Below are positions 28,271 to 36,739 of a stretch of DNA of 64,000 bases, piece after piece. Below the pieces are notes generated by a model. The model saw nothing but the letters and a program-made list of their open reading frames with translations, had not been told where the DNA came from and did no database searches. Made by a program: the position numbers and the translations under genes. Source of the stretch: JBJXGV01 sp046160485 (lineage in GTDB: Bacteria; Orphanbacterota; Orphanbacteria; JBJXGV01); the NCBI GenBank assembly GCA_046160485.1, contig JBJXGV010000073.1, forward strand, positions 87,330 through 151,329, in the 5' to 3' direction. Numbering within the stretch: the stretch's first letter is position 1; every line of letters starts with the position of its first letter.

Positions 28271-29833
28271 ATGTTCCGCAAGCGCTATCGATTCATTCTG
28301 CCGGCGGCCACCTTGATCCTCGTTGTTGCCAGCGCGGGTGCTCGCGCACCGATGGCCCACGGTGTTTTCTGGAGCGAGGTGCTTTCGCTCACCGGCGCTG
28401 CGTTCGCGGAAATACCGCTCGCCACGACGCTCGTTGCTTCAGGCCTATCGTCGCCAGTCTTCGTTACGTCGCCTCCGAGTGACTCGACGCGCCTCTTCAT
28501 CGTGGAGGCGTACTCGGGTCGCATCAAGATTCTCGAGCTGAACACGGGAGCATTGAAGCCATCGCCGTTCCTCACGCAGAACGGACTCCTCGCAAACGGA
28601 GAAGCGGGGCTTCTCGGGCTCGCGTTCCATCCTCGGTATCCGGATAGCGGCTACTGCTACGTAAACTTCACGCAGGCGCCGAACGGCGAGAGCGTCATTC
28701 GGCGTTACACCGTTTCCGCGAACCCGGATCTCGCCGACACGTCGACTGGCGTGACGATGCTCACCGTCCCACCCAATGCGGGTCCCAATCACAACGCAGG
28801 CTGGCTAGGCTTCGGCCCAGACGGTTACCTCTATGTGCCTATGGGCGACAAACTCGACGCGACGTTCACGGTCAGCCAGAACGACTCGACGCGGCAAGGA
28901 AAGATTCTGCGGCTCGACGTCGATGGCGGTTTCCCGTACGCGATTCCGCGCGACAATCCGTACGCGTCGGAGTTCAGCCCGAAGAACGAGCAGTGGGCGA
29001 AGGGACTTCGCAACCCGTGGCGCGCGTCATTCGATCGCCTCACGGGTGATCTGTACGTCGCTGATGTCGGCCAAAGCACGATGGAGGAAATCAATTTCGC
29101 GCCGTCCGCGAGCACCGGAGGCGCGAACTACGGTTGGGCGATCATGGAAGGAACGAGCACGTATCCCGGTTGCCCGCCGCCTTGCTCGGCGGACGGTCTG
29201 ACGTTGCCAGTGCACAGCTATGCCCACGGAGGCCCGCCGAGACGCTGCTCAATCACGGGAGGCTACGTCTACCGCGGCGACGCGATCGCCGACCTTCAGG
29301 GCACTTACTTCTTCGCGGACTTTTGCTCTCGTCAAATCTGGAGCCTGCGCGTGGAAAATGGCGCCGCGACAGACGTCATGGATCGGACCGCGGAACTCAC
29401 TCCCGGCAACGACCTCGATCTCCGCGCCATCTCGTCGTTCGGAGAAGACGCGCGAGGCAACCTCTACATGTGCGATCTCGCTGACGGCGAGATCTTCCAG
29501 ATCGTCGCGTCCGGGACCGACGTGGGCGACGGCACGATCGCGTTTCCATCGCTGCTTCGCATCGACGACGTGTTCCCGAATCCGACTTCGAGCGGGTTGA
29601 GTTTTCGAATTGAAGGCGTGCTCGGCGCGAGCCAGAGCATCCGCGTGATCGATTGCGCCGGACGCTCGGTACGCGCGCTTGGCCGCGGCGGAGCCGAACA
29701 CGGCGCTTGCACCGCCACGCTATCGTGGGACGGACGAAACGATGGAGGTGTGCCCGTCGCGAGCGGCATCTATCTACTCGTCGTCGAGTCGGGCAGGATG
29801 ATCGCGAGCCGCAAAGCATTCGTCCTGCGGTGA
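28271..29833 (+). CDS. Secreted PQQ-type sugar dehydrogenase with FlgD-like C-terminal domain
   Basis: The product is 520 aa. GAGG lies 8 bases before the ATG; a Sec signal is present. Residues about 55-410 match the soluble glucose/sorbosone dehydrogenase propeller: GEAGLLGLAFHPRYPDSGYCYVNF, HNAGWLGFGPDGYLYVPMGD, GLRNPWRASFDRLTGDLYVADVGQ, GANYGWAIMEG and GGYVYRGDAIADLQGTYFFADFC. The last 90 residues form a FlgD-Ig/type-A sorting-like module (VFPNPTSSGLSFRI, LSWDGRNDGGVPVASGIYLL, ending RKAFVLR). The enzyme is exported and may be displayed on the surface. It is a paralogue-level relative of the dehydrogenase at the left edge of the window, which lacks a visible equivalent here. Confidence 0.85.
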   Translation: MFRKRYRFILPAATLILVVASAGARAPMAHGVFWSEVLSLTGAAFAEIPLATTLVASGLSSPVFVTSPPSDSTRLFIVEAYSGRIKILELNTGALKPSPFLTQNGLLANGEAGLLGLAFHPRYPDSGYCYVNFTQAPNGESVIRRYTVSANPDLADTSTGVTMLTVPPNAGPNHNAGWLGFGPDGYLYVPMGDKLDATFTVSQNDSTRQGKILRLDVDGGFPYAIPRDNPYASEFSPKNEQWAKGLRNPWRASFDRLTGDLYVADVGQSTMEEINFAPSASTGGANYGWAIMEGTSTYPGCPPPCSADGLTLPVHSYAHGGPPRRCSITGGYVYRGDAIADLQGTYFFADFCSRQIWSLRVENGAATDVMDRTAELTPGNDLDLRAISSFGEDARGNLYMCDLADGEIFQIVASGTDVGDGTIAFPSLLRIDDVFPNPTSSGLSFRIEGVLGASQSIRVIDCAGRSVRALGRGGAEHGACTATLSWDGRNDGGVPVASGIYLLVVESGRMIASRKAFVLR

Positions 29834-29902
29834 GTTCGTCCACCACGGTCCGCCGTTCGTTTGCTTGCCACGCGTAGATTGGTTCGTTCGGCGAGTGCCG
29901 CC

Positions 29903-29941
29903 GACGATGGGCGACTACGCGTCGCGGAACGGCTTGCGCGC
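29903..29941 (+). pseudogene. Degenerate copy of the 3' end of the oxidase subunit IV gene
   Basis: This 39-nt stretch matches 25805-25843 at 34 positions. In frame it encodes [13 protein letters not shown] against [13 protein letters not shown] in the oxidase subunit. Most differences are third-position changes. No further similarity is evident on either side, and there is no intact gene around it. It reads as a remnant of a duplicated or displaced subunit IV gene. Confidence 0.7.
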
Positions 29942-29968
29942 GCGCTTCCCGCACTCGCCGCCGCGCGA

Positions 29969-29974
29969 TATGAT
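29969..29974 (+). promoter_or_regulatory. -10 box for a leaderless kinase transcript
   Basis: TATGAT eight bases before the ATG of the kinase gene, which has no Shine-Dalgarno sequence. The usual -10 to start distance puts the mRNA 5' end at or next to the ATG. Confidence 0.4.
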
Positions 29975-29982
29975 GCCGCTCC

Positions 29983-32900
29983 ATGAGTCTCTCTCCCGGC
30001 ACGCGGCTCGGTCACTACGAAATCGTTTCGCCGCTCGGCGCGGGCGGCATGGGCGAGGTCTACCGCGCGCGAGACACGCGGCTCGACCGAGACGTCGCGA
30101 TCAAGGTGTTGCCCGATGCGGTTGCGCGCGACGCCGACCGCCTCGCGCGCTTCGAGCGCGAAGCGAAAACCGTCGCCGCCCTCAATCATCCGAATATCGT
30201 CACGCTCTTCTCCGTCGAGGATGACGGCGGCACGCGCTTCCTGACGATGGAACTCGTCGAAGGCGAGAGCCTTGCGCTGCACGTCACGGAGGGTGGGCTG
30301 CCCGTTGCCCGCGTGGTGGATTTGGGCATCGCTCTGGCGGACGCGCTCACGGCGGCGCACGAGAAGGGCGTGGTGCATCGCGACCTCAAGCCCGCGAACG
30401 TGATGCTGACGCGCGACGGGCGCGTGAAGGTTCTCGACTTCGGGATCGCGAAGCTCAGCGCGCCGGACTCCGAGATCGCCGCAGCTCATGCCGCGACTGT
30501 CACGACTCCGATGTCGACTTCGGGACAGATCGTGGGCACCGTGCCGTACATGGCGCCGGAGCAAGTGCGCGGTGGAGCGATCGATGGCCGCACGGATGTG
30601 TTCGCGCTCGGCATCGTCCTCTACGAACTCGCGACGGGGCGCCGGCCGTTCGATGGCTCGACAGCCGCCGACGTCACGTCCGCAATTCTTCGCGACGCGC
30701 CCGCGCCGTTGATGAGCGCGCGCGCGGATCTCCCCGCCGATCTCGACCGCATCGTTGCGCGCTGCCTCGAGAAGGAGCCGCGCGCGCGCTTCCAGACGGC
30801 ACTCGACGTGAGCGACGAGCTGCGCCGCGCGCGCCTGACGCGCGAGGGGAGCGCGATCGCGAAGCCGCCGCCGACTCCATCGACGCCGCTTCTCGGCCGC
30901 GACGAGACACTCGACTCCGCCGCCCGGCGTCTCCGTGCCGGCGCGCGCGTGCTGACGATCACCGGCTACGGCGGTACAGGCAAGACGCGCTTCGCGATCG
31001 AGCTCCTCCGACGCATGGCGCCCGAGTACGCGGGTGGCGCGGCGTTCGTCTCGCTCGCTTCCGTCACCGCGGCGACGGAAGTGCTGCCGACTGTCGGCAT
31101 CGCGCTCGACATCGCGGAGGCGCACGGGCGATCGGCGCTCGATGCGCTTTGCACTGTCATCGGCGACCGCCGCGTACTCCTCGTGCTCGACAATCTCGAG
31201 CAAGTGCTCGCCGCCGCGGAGGAGATCGCCGCGCTCGTCGCCCGCTGCCCGGCGCTGCAAGTGATCGCGACGAGTCGCGCGCCGCTCAAGATCGGCGCAG
31301 AGTCGGAGTTCGCTCTGCCGCCGCTCGAGCTGCCGGCGCAGGACGCGACGTCGCTCGATCTGCTCGCGAAGTGTCCGTCGGTCGCGCTCCTCGTGCAGCG
31401 CGCCGAGAAGGTGAAGCCTGGCTTCGCGCTGACCGCGGCCAACGCGTCGGCGATCGCTGCGATCTGCCGCCGCCTCGACGGTCTGCCGCTCGCGCTCGAA
31501 CTCGCGGCGGCGCGCGTGCGCATTCTCGAGCCCGCGGCGCTCTTGCAGCGGCTTGACCACGCGCTCGACTTGCTGACGTCCGGCGATCGCGACCTGCCGG
31601 TTCGCCAGCGCACGCTGCGCGCGACCATCAGTTGGAGCTACTCGCTACTCGACGCGACGGAGCAGCAGCTCCTTCGCCGCGCCTCCGTCTTCCATGAAGG
31701 CTGGACCCTCGAAGCTATGGAGCGCGTCTGCTATGGCGAGGACGACCGCCATCGCGCGCTCGACGATCTCGATTCGCTCGTCGAGAAGGGCCTCGTGCGC
31801 GTCGTCGGATCGGGCGAACGTTACGCGCTGCTCGAGACGATCCGGGCGTTCTCCGCCGAACAGCTTCATGCGGGCGGCGAGGTGGACGCGATTCGCCAAG
31901 CGCACGCCGACTACTTCGTCGAATTCGCGTCCGTGGTGGCGTCGGATATCTTCGGAATCGGGCAGCTCGATGCCGTGCGGCGCGCGCGCGGCGATAACGC
32001 AAACACGTTGGCCGCCATTCAGTGGCTAAGCGTGCGCGCTCGCGCGGGCGACGCCGCGGCGCTCGAGAAGGGTCTCTTGCTCTGCGGCAATCTCGACTGG
32101 TTCTGGCACATCGGCGGACAGCATTTCACCGCGCGGCTCTTGCTCGATCCGCTGCTCGGGCTCGCGGCGGACGCACCGCCGAGCCGCGGCCGTGCGCTGT
32201 CACGGCTCGCGGCCGGCATGGTCTCCACGACGACAGGAGAGTGGGAGCGCTCCCGCGGCGAGTGGGCCGGCGCCTACGAGGATGGCAAGGCCGTCGGCGA
32301 CGCCGCCGCGGCCGCCGAGGGGATCATGGGTGTTGGCTACTGCAATCTGAGCCTCGGGAATATGGACGAAGCCCGCGCGGCGCTCGACGAAGGGATCGCG
32401 CGGAGCGCGGGCGGGGTCGCCGATTTCATTCACGCCCTCTCGATGTCGATCAAGGGAATGCTCCTCTTCGTCACAGGCGATCTCGATTCCGGCGTGGCCC
32501 TCGTGGAGCAGGCGCGCCGCATTCACGAGCGCATGAATGATCGCGAGGGCCTCGGCGTCGCGCTCAGCTTTCTTGCGCAGATGACGTTTGCCAAAGGGGA
32601 TCATGACGGCGCGCTCGTTCTCTATCGTGACGCGCTCGCGGCTCTCGAAGCGGTCGGCGATCACCCGGAGATCGCGCGTGTGCACTGCGAGATGGGCTGG
32701 ACCGCGCTCTCAGCCGCGGACGCGCGCGCGGCGAAGCGAGAGTTTCGTCTGGCGGTGCAGGCGTATCAGGAGGTTGGCAGCCCGCGCGGCACTGGCCTCG
32801 CGCTCCTCGGCCTCGCGGCCGTCGAAGCGGCCGACGGTCGGCCGGAGCGCGCCGTGGCGATCGCGGCGGCGGCGCAAGCGTTGTCGGAGCGCGCGGGTGT

Positions 32901-33048
32901 CGTCATCGCGCATCCGATGGATCCCGGTCTCGCCGGCCGCATCGAGGCGCTCAAAGCATCGATTCCGAAGGGGATGCTCGACGGTCTCGTGGCGAACGCG
33001 AGCACGCTATCGCCCGCGGCAGTATTGGCGATGGTGTTCGACGCGTGA
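29983..33048 (+). CDS. Ser/Thr protein kinase - NB-ARC-like ATPase - TPR regulator
   Basis: The product is 1021 aa. Residues 1-280 are a Hanks-type kinase: LGAGGMGEVYRARD (P-loop), DVAIKVL (Lys), VVHRDLKPANVML (catalytic loop), LDFGIAKLS (DFG) and YMAPEQVRGG. Residues about 300-600 form an AfsR/LuxR-type NTPase with Walker A ITGYGGTGKTRFA and Walker B VLLVLDNLEQVLAAA, followed by VIATSRAPLKIGAESEFALPPL. The rest is a helical array of TPR-like units (about 640-1000). No transmembrane segment was seen, so it is cytoplasmic. Such fusions act as signal-integrating kinases; the target is unknown. It stands alone, next to a convergent lipoprotein gene. Confidence 0.92.
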   Translation: MSLSPGTRLGHYEIVSPLGAGGMGEVYRARDTRLDRDVAIKVLPDAVARDADRLARFEREAKTVAALNHPNIVTLFSVEDDGGTRFLTMELVEGESLALHVTEGGLPVARVVDLGIALADALTAAHEKGVVHRDLKPANVMLTRDGRVKVLDFGIAKLSAPDSEIAAAHAATVTTPMSTSGQIVGTVPYMAPEQVRGGAIDGRTDVFALGIVLYELATGRRPFDGSTAADVTSAILRDAPAPLMSARADLPADLDRIVARCLEKEPRARFQTALDVSDELRRARLTREGSAIAKPPPTPSTPLLGRDETLDSAARRLRAGARVLTITGYGGTGKTRFAIELLRRMAPEYAGGAAFVSLASVTAATEVLPTVGIALDIAEAHGRSALDALCTVIGDRRVLLVLDNLEQVLAAAEEIAALVARCPALQVIATSRAPLKIGAESEFALPPLELPAQDATSLDLLAKCPSVALLVQRAEKVKPGFALTAANASAIAAICRRLDGLPLALELAAARVRILEPAALLQRLDHALDLLTSGDRDLPVRQRTLRATISWSYSLLDATEQQLLRRASVFHEGWTLEAMERVCYGEDDRHRALDDLDSLVEKGLVRVVGSGERYALLETIRAFSAEQLHAGGEVDAIRQAHADYFVEFASVVASDIFGIGQLDAVRRARGDNANTLAAIQWLSVRARAGDAAALEKGLLLCGNLDWFWHIGGQHFTARLLLDPLLGLAADAPPSRGRALSRLAAGMVSTTTGEWERSRGEWAGAYEDGKAVGDAAAAAEGIMGVGYCNLSLGNMDEARAALDEGIARSAGGVADFIHALSMSIKGMLLFVTGDLDSGVALVEQARRIHERMNDREGLGVALSFLAQMTFAKGDHDGALVLYRDALAALEAVGDHPEIARVHCEMGWTALSAADARAAKREFRLAVQAYQEVGSPRGTGLALLGLAAVEAADGRPERAVAIAAAAQALSERAGVVIAHPMDPGLAGRIEALKASIPKGMLDGLVANASTLSPAAVLAMVFDA

Positions 33049-33070
33049 CGAAGGGCGTCGATCGCTCGAG

Positions 33071-33721
33071 CTAGTTCGCGGATGGCGCCTCGACGGAAAC
33101 GCGCACCGAGTCGCTGCAGAAGAGGCCGGGCAGGCCCGCGTCGGTGACGGTGAGGAGGACGTCGTACTCGCCGGCGGCGACGAAGGTGTGCGATACGGCG
33201 GGTTGCGCGCCGGTCTGGCCGTCGCCGAAGCGCCACTTGAACGCGTAGGCGCCGGTGCCACCGAATCCGGAAGCCGCGATGTCGACCGTCAGCGGCGCCG
33301 TGCCGGAGAGCGGCAGCGCCACGATCGCGCACGAAAGCGGCGCGACGAACGAGGCGAACTGCGTCGCGGTGCGCGTGAGGCCGCTCGTGTCGCGCACCTC
33401 GACGCGGATCGTCGCGCCTTCACCCGCGGCGTAGAGATGCGTGGCGGTTTTCGCGTTCGAGAACTCGGTGTCCCACGCGCCGTCGGCCTGCCAATCCCAC
33501 CGCACCATGAGTGCGCCGGGCGCGTCTTGCACGTCGTTCGACTCGGAGGCGTCCACGAGCACAGTCACGCCCGCCTCGCCCGGCGTCACGCTGATTGCGA
33601 AGGCCGCGAGCGGCGGCGTTTCGATCGCGTCGGGGATGATGTCTTTGTCTTGGCACGCGGCGCAAAAAAGCGCGGTGCCAGCGATCGCCGCAATGAGGCG
33701 TGCGAGTTTCGAGTCGCGCAT
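33071..33721 (-). CDS. PKD-domain lipoprotein
   Basis: The product is 216 aa. The ATG at 33721 is preceded by AGGAGA. The lipoprotein signal ends at FCAAC. Two PKD-like immunoglobulin folds follow: the first has VDASESNDVQDAPGALMVRWDW, the second ALPLSGTAPLTVDI then YAFKWRFGDGQTGAQPAVSHTFVAAGEYDVLLTV. PKD domains mediate binding at the cell surface. It begins 8 bases after the amine oxidase gene stop and ends the long minus-strand run. It is convergent with the kinase gene, with 22 bases between stops. Confidence 0.85.
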   Translation of the reverse strand: MRDSKLARLIAAIAGTALFCAACQDKDIIPDAIETPPLAAFAISVTPGEAGVTVLVDASESNDVQDAPGALMVRWDWQADGAWDTEFSNAKTATHLYAAGEGATIRVEVRDTSGLTRTATQFASFVAPLSCAIVALPLSGTAPLTVDIAASGFGGTGAYAFKWRFGDGQTGAQPAVSHTFVAAGEYDVLLTVTDAGLPGLFCSDSVRVSVEAPSAN

Positions 33722-33729
33722 TCCGTCTC

Positions 33730-34956
33730 CTAGCGAGTGTTGTCGGGCGCTTTGAATCGCGCCTGTTCCTTTTTTCCGCCGCCGCGCGCGCGCCAAGCGA
33801 AACGCGGGGCGTAGCGATTCGACTTTCTCTCCAGAGTATCGGCAACGAGCGCGCCGAGAATGGGGGCGAATTTGAACGCGTGTCCGCTGCCGCCGGTGGC
33901 GAAGAGAAGGCCGGGGCGATCGGGGTCGTGGTCGATGTAGAAGTCGCCGTCCCAACTGTCGGAGTAGAGGCAGACGCGCGTCGACGCGATCGGCGCGTCC
34001 GCAAGATCGGGGAGCGCCGCGTGCGTGAATGCACGGAAGCGCGCGATCTCTTCATCTGTGACGTGGCGCGGCGCGTCGGGGTGCATCGGCCGCCCGGGGC
34101 CGTGATTGCCGATCTTCACGATTCCATTCGGCAGCGCGGGGAAGCCGTACCAGCCGGTGTTCGTGATGTCGGCGGTCCAGACGGAGAAGTGGGGCGCGCG
34201 AAACGGCGCGGGGTCGCGCGGCGCGAAGTGCAGGACGGGCTGGCCGACGATGTCGATGACGCCGGCGAGCTGCGGAATGAGCGCGGGCGTCCACGCGCCC
34301 GCCGCGGCGATGACGAAGTCGGCGCGCACGATCTCGTTGGCCCCCGATCGCGCGTCGCGCGCGGCTCCGTCGTTCGCGGATGCGAGCTCGATCCCGACGA
34401 CGCGCGATCCCTCTTCGACTAGCCGCGCGAATCGCACGCCTTCGCGCAGCACGACACCCTCCTCGCGCGCGACCTCAACGAGCCGCGCGACGACGCGCCC
34501 GCTCTCCGCCCACCCGCCGCGCGGGTTGATGTAGCCGTCGGGATACGGCGCGGCGCGCCACGCGGGAAAGCGCGCCGCGAGCGCGCGTGCGTCGAGCCGC
34601 TCGAGCGCGTAGCCGCGCCGCGTGAGCGTCGCGTAGCTGTCGCCCTCGAACTCGCCCGCGCGCATCGGCGACGCCGCGAGCAGCAGAAATCCGTCCTGAT
34701 GGTACGGCGGCTCGGGCCAGCAGCGGTTCCACTCGTCCCAGCCGCGAAACGCCTCCTCCATCATCTCGATGTAGAGAGTGTCGGAGCCGTAGTCCATCCG
34801 GATCGCTTTGTTGACGTCGGTCGACGCGGCGTCGGGGTGCGGGAGCGGGCCTGGGTCGGCGAGCGTGACGTCGTAGCCGCGGCGTCGCAGCTCGAGCGCC
34901 GAGGTGACGCCGATGATGCCGGCGCCCGCGATGACGACGGAGCGATGCGCGGTCAT
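33730..34956 (-). CDS. FAD-dependent amine oxidase, sarcosine oxidase/DAO family
   Basis: The product is 408 aa. The Rossmann motif VVIAGAGIIGVTSALELRRRGYDVTLAD binds FAD at the N-terminus. AIRMDYGSDTLYIEMM and RVCLYSDSWDGDFYIDHDP (with the Cys that carries covalent flavin in monomeric sarcosine oxidases), then GGSGHAFKFAPILG near the end, place it in the sarcosine/N-methyl amino acid oxidase branch. It should oxidise a secondary amine or N-methyl amino acid and release peroxide. It lies 24 bases after ftsX. The C-terminus is basic (GGGKKEQARFKAPDNTR). The substrate cannot be assigned. Confidence 0.85.
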   Translation of the reverse strand: MTAHRSVVIAGAGIIGVTSALELRRRGYDVTLADPGPLPHPDAASTDVNKAIRMDYGSDTLYIEMMEEAFRGWDEWNRCWPEPPYHQDGFLLLAASPMRAGEFEGDSYATLTRRGYALERLDARALAARFPAWRAAPYPDGYINPRGGWAESGRVVARLVEVAREEGVVLREGVRFARLVEEGSRVVGIELASANDGAARDARSGANEIVRADFVIAAAGAWTPALIPQLAGVIDIVGQPVLHFAPRDPAPFRAPHFSVWTADITNTGWYGFPALPNGIVKIGNHGPGRPMHPDAPRHVTDEEIARFRAFTHAALPDLADAPIASTRVCLYSDSWDGDFYIDHDPDRPGLLFATGGSGHAFKFAPILGALVADTLERKSNRYAPRFAWRARGGGKKEQARFKAPDNTR

Positions 34957-34980
34957 TGCGCGGTCATCGCGCGCGCCGCG

Positions 34981-35859
34981 TTACGCGCGCGCCGGCTCGC
35001 GCAGAATGCGGGAAAGCGCGAGCATGCTGCCGAGCCCGCCGAGCGCGCCGCCGGTGACGACGAAGAGCACGAGAAGGCGCGGCCCCATGAACGCGAGTTC
35101 CGGCACGCGGCCGGCGAGGAGCGTGTAGCACGCGTAGAGCGAGAGCGTCGCGACGCCGGCGCCGATTGCGCCGAGCATCGCGCCCTGCAGAAACACCGGC
35201 CCGCCGATCATCCCGTCCGACGCGCCGACGAGGCGCATCACCTCGATCGAGTCGCGGCGCTCTTGAAGCGCGAGCCGCAGCGTGTTCGCGACCGAGAGAA
35301 TCGTCGAGATCGCAAGCAGGATGCCGAGCAAAAGATCGAGCAGAACGGAAAAGACGATGAGCCGCTGAAGGCGCCCGACCCACTCGCGTCCATAGCGTAC
35401 GCCCTCGACTCCCTCGATCGTCGAAACCTCCGCCGCGATCGTCGAAAGCTTGGCTTCCGTCTTGTAGTCGTCGAAGATCGCAAGCTCGAACGACGCGGGG
35501 AGCGGGTTCGAGCTGATAGCGTCGAGGAGCTCTTTCTTGTCGCCGAGTTCGGCCTCGAAGCGCGCAAGCGCCTCTTCGCGCGACACGAAGCGCGCGTCGC
35601 GCACGCCGCGCACCTCGGTCAGCGCGGCACTGAGCGCGAGAACGTCTTCCGGGCGATCGCTCGTTGCGAAGACGACGATCTCGACCTTCCCCTGCGCGAC
35701 CGCAATTCCCTTCTTCAAGTTCACCGTCACGACGAGAAACAGGCCGAGCACGAAGAGCGTGACCGCGACGATGACGATCGGCGCGCTGCGAACGATACCG
35801 CCGCGCCGCAGGTCGATGCGCATCTCGTTCATCACGAAATCAAATGCCCCGAGTGACAT
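34981..35859 (-). CDS. ftsX: Cell division ABC transporter permease FtsX
   Basis: The product is 292 aa. The start at 35859 has AGGAGGAACG just before it. Topology matches FtsX: one N-terminal helix (APIVIVAVTLFVLGLFLVVTV), a periplasmic domain (about 60-150, with GKVEIVVFATSDRPEDV and the paired VEGVRYGREWV) and three C-terminal helices carrying the FtsX/MacB-type core RLALQERRDSIEVMRLVGASD. It works with FtsE to control septal peptidoglycan hydrolases. The start lies inside the ftsE end (20-base overlap), so the two are translated together. Confidence 0.93.
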   Translation of the reverse strand: MSLGAFDFVMNEMRIDLRRGGIVRSAPIVIVAVTLFVLGLFLVVTVNLKKGIAVAQGKVEIVVFATSDRPEDVLALSAALTEVRGVRDARFVSREEALARFEAELGDKKELLDAISSNPLPASFELAIFDDYKTEAKLSTIAAEVSTIEGVEGVRYGREWVGRLQRLIVFSVLLDLLLGILLAISTILSVANTLRLALQERRDSIEVMRLVGASDGMIGGPVFLQGAMLGAIGAGVATLSLYACYTLLAGRVPELAFMGPRLLVLFVVTGGALGGLGSMLALSRILREPARA

Positions 35860-36739
35860 CGTTCCTCCTGCGCGCTCGCGGCGCGTCGTGGGTGGGGCGC
35901 TCGGCGACCGGGTCGTCGTCGTCGCGCGCGGGCGGAGGCGCGGCGCTCTCGGGCCGCCGGCGTCCGCGCGCACGGAAGACATCCTCGATGCTCGGTTCGC
36001 TGCGCCGCTCGCGGGTCGGGCTCGGGCCGTACCCGATGCCGTGCGGATCGCTGACGTCGTTGCGGGCGCGCCCGCCGCCGCGCGCGTCGGAGGTGATGCG
36101 CCCGCGATCAAGATGGATGCGCCGGTAGCGCCCCGACCCGGCGCGCACGACATCGTGCGTCGCGACGATGATCGCGGTCCCCGCGCGATTGACCTTCTCG
36201 AAGATCGCAAAAATCTCCTCGGCCGTCGCGGGGTCGAGGTTGCCGGTCGGTTCGTCGGCGAGAAGCGCGTACGGGTCGTTGACGATCGCGCGCGCGATCG
36301 CAACGCGCTGCTTCTCGCCGCCGGAGAGCATGCCGGGAAGCGCGTCTTGCCGGTGCGTAAGCCCAACCGATGTGAGCGCCGAGACGACGCGCTTGCCGAT
36401 CTCCGCCTTGGGCGTGCCCGCCACGCGCAGCACGAACGCGACGTTCTCGAAAACCGAGCGATCGCTCAGCAGGCGAAAATCCTGAAAGACGACACCGAGC
36501 TTGCGTCGAAGCCGCGGGATCTCGCCGCGCTTGATGCGCCGCGAGCTGTAACTCACGACGGTGACTTCGCCCTCGGTCGGCTTCTCGGCCATCATGATGT
36601 GACGCAGGATCGTCGTCTTCCCGGCGCCGCTTGCGCCCGTGAGAAAGACGAACTCGCCGCGCTCGATGCTCAGCGAAACGTCTTCGAGCGCTCGATGCTT
36701 GTTCTCGTAGATGCGTGTGACGTCTCGGAACGAGATCAT
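35840..36739 (-). CDS. ftsE: Cell division ATP-binding protein FtsE with long basic tail
   Basis: The product is 299 aa. The ABC ATPase core spans residues 1-215: Walker [17 protein letters not shown]-loop [22 protein letters not shown], signature [14 protein letters not shown] and Walker [13 protein letters not shown]. The typical FtsE ends near residue 220. Here another 80 residues follow, rich in Arg, Pro and Asp ([20 protein letters not shown]), without predicted structure. The tail overlaps the start of ftsX. The ATG overlaps the pdxA stop. The core function, energising FtsX, is secure; the tail is unexplained. Confidence 0.92.
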   Translation of the reverse strand: MISFRDVTRIYENKHRALEDVSLSIERGEFVFLTGASGAGKTTILRHIMMAEKPTEGEVTVVSYSSRRIKRGEIPRLRRKLGVVFQDFRLLSDRSVFENVAFVLRVAGTPKAEIGKRVVSALTSVGLTHRQDALPGMLSGGEKQRVAIARAIVNDPYALLADEPTGNLDPATAEEIFAIFEKVNRAGTAIIVATHDVVRAGSGRYRRIHLDRGRITSDARGGGRARNDVSDPHGIGYGPSPTRERRSEPSIEDVFRARGRRRPESAAPPPARDDDDPVAERPTHDAPRARRRNDVTRGI

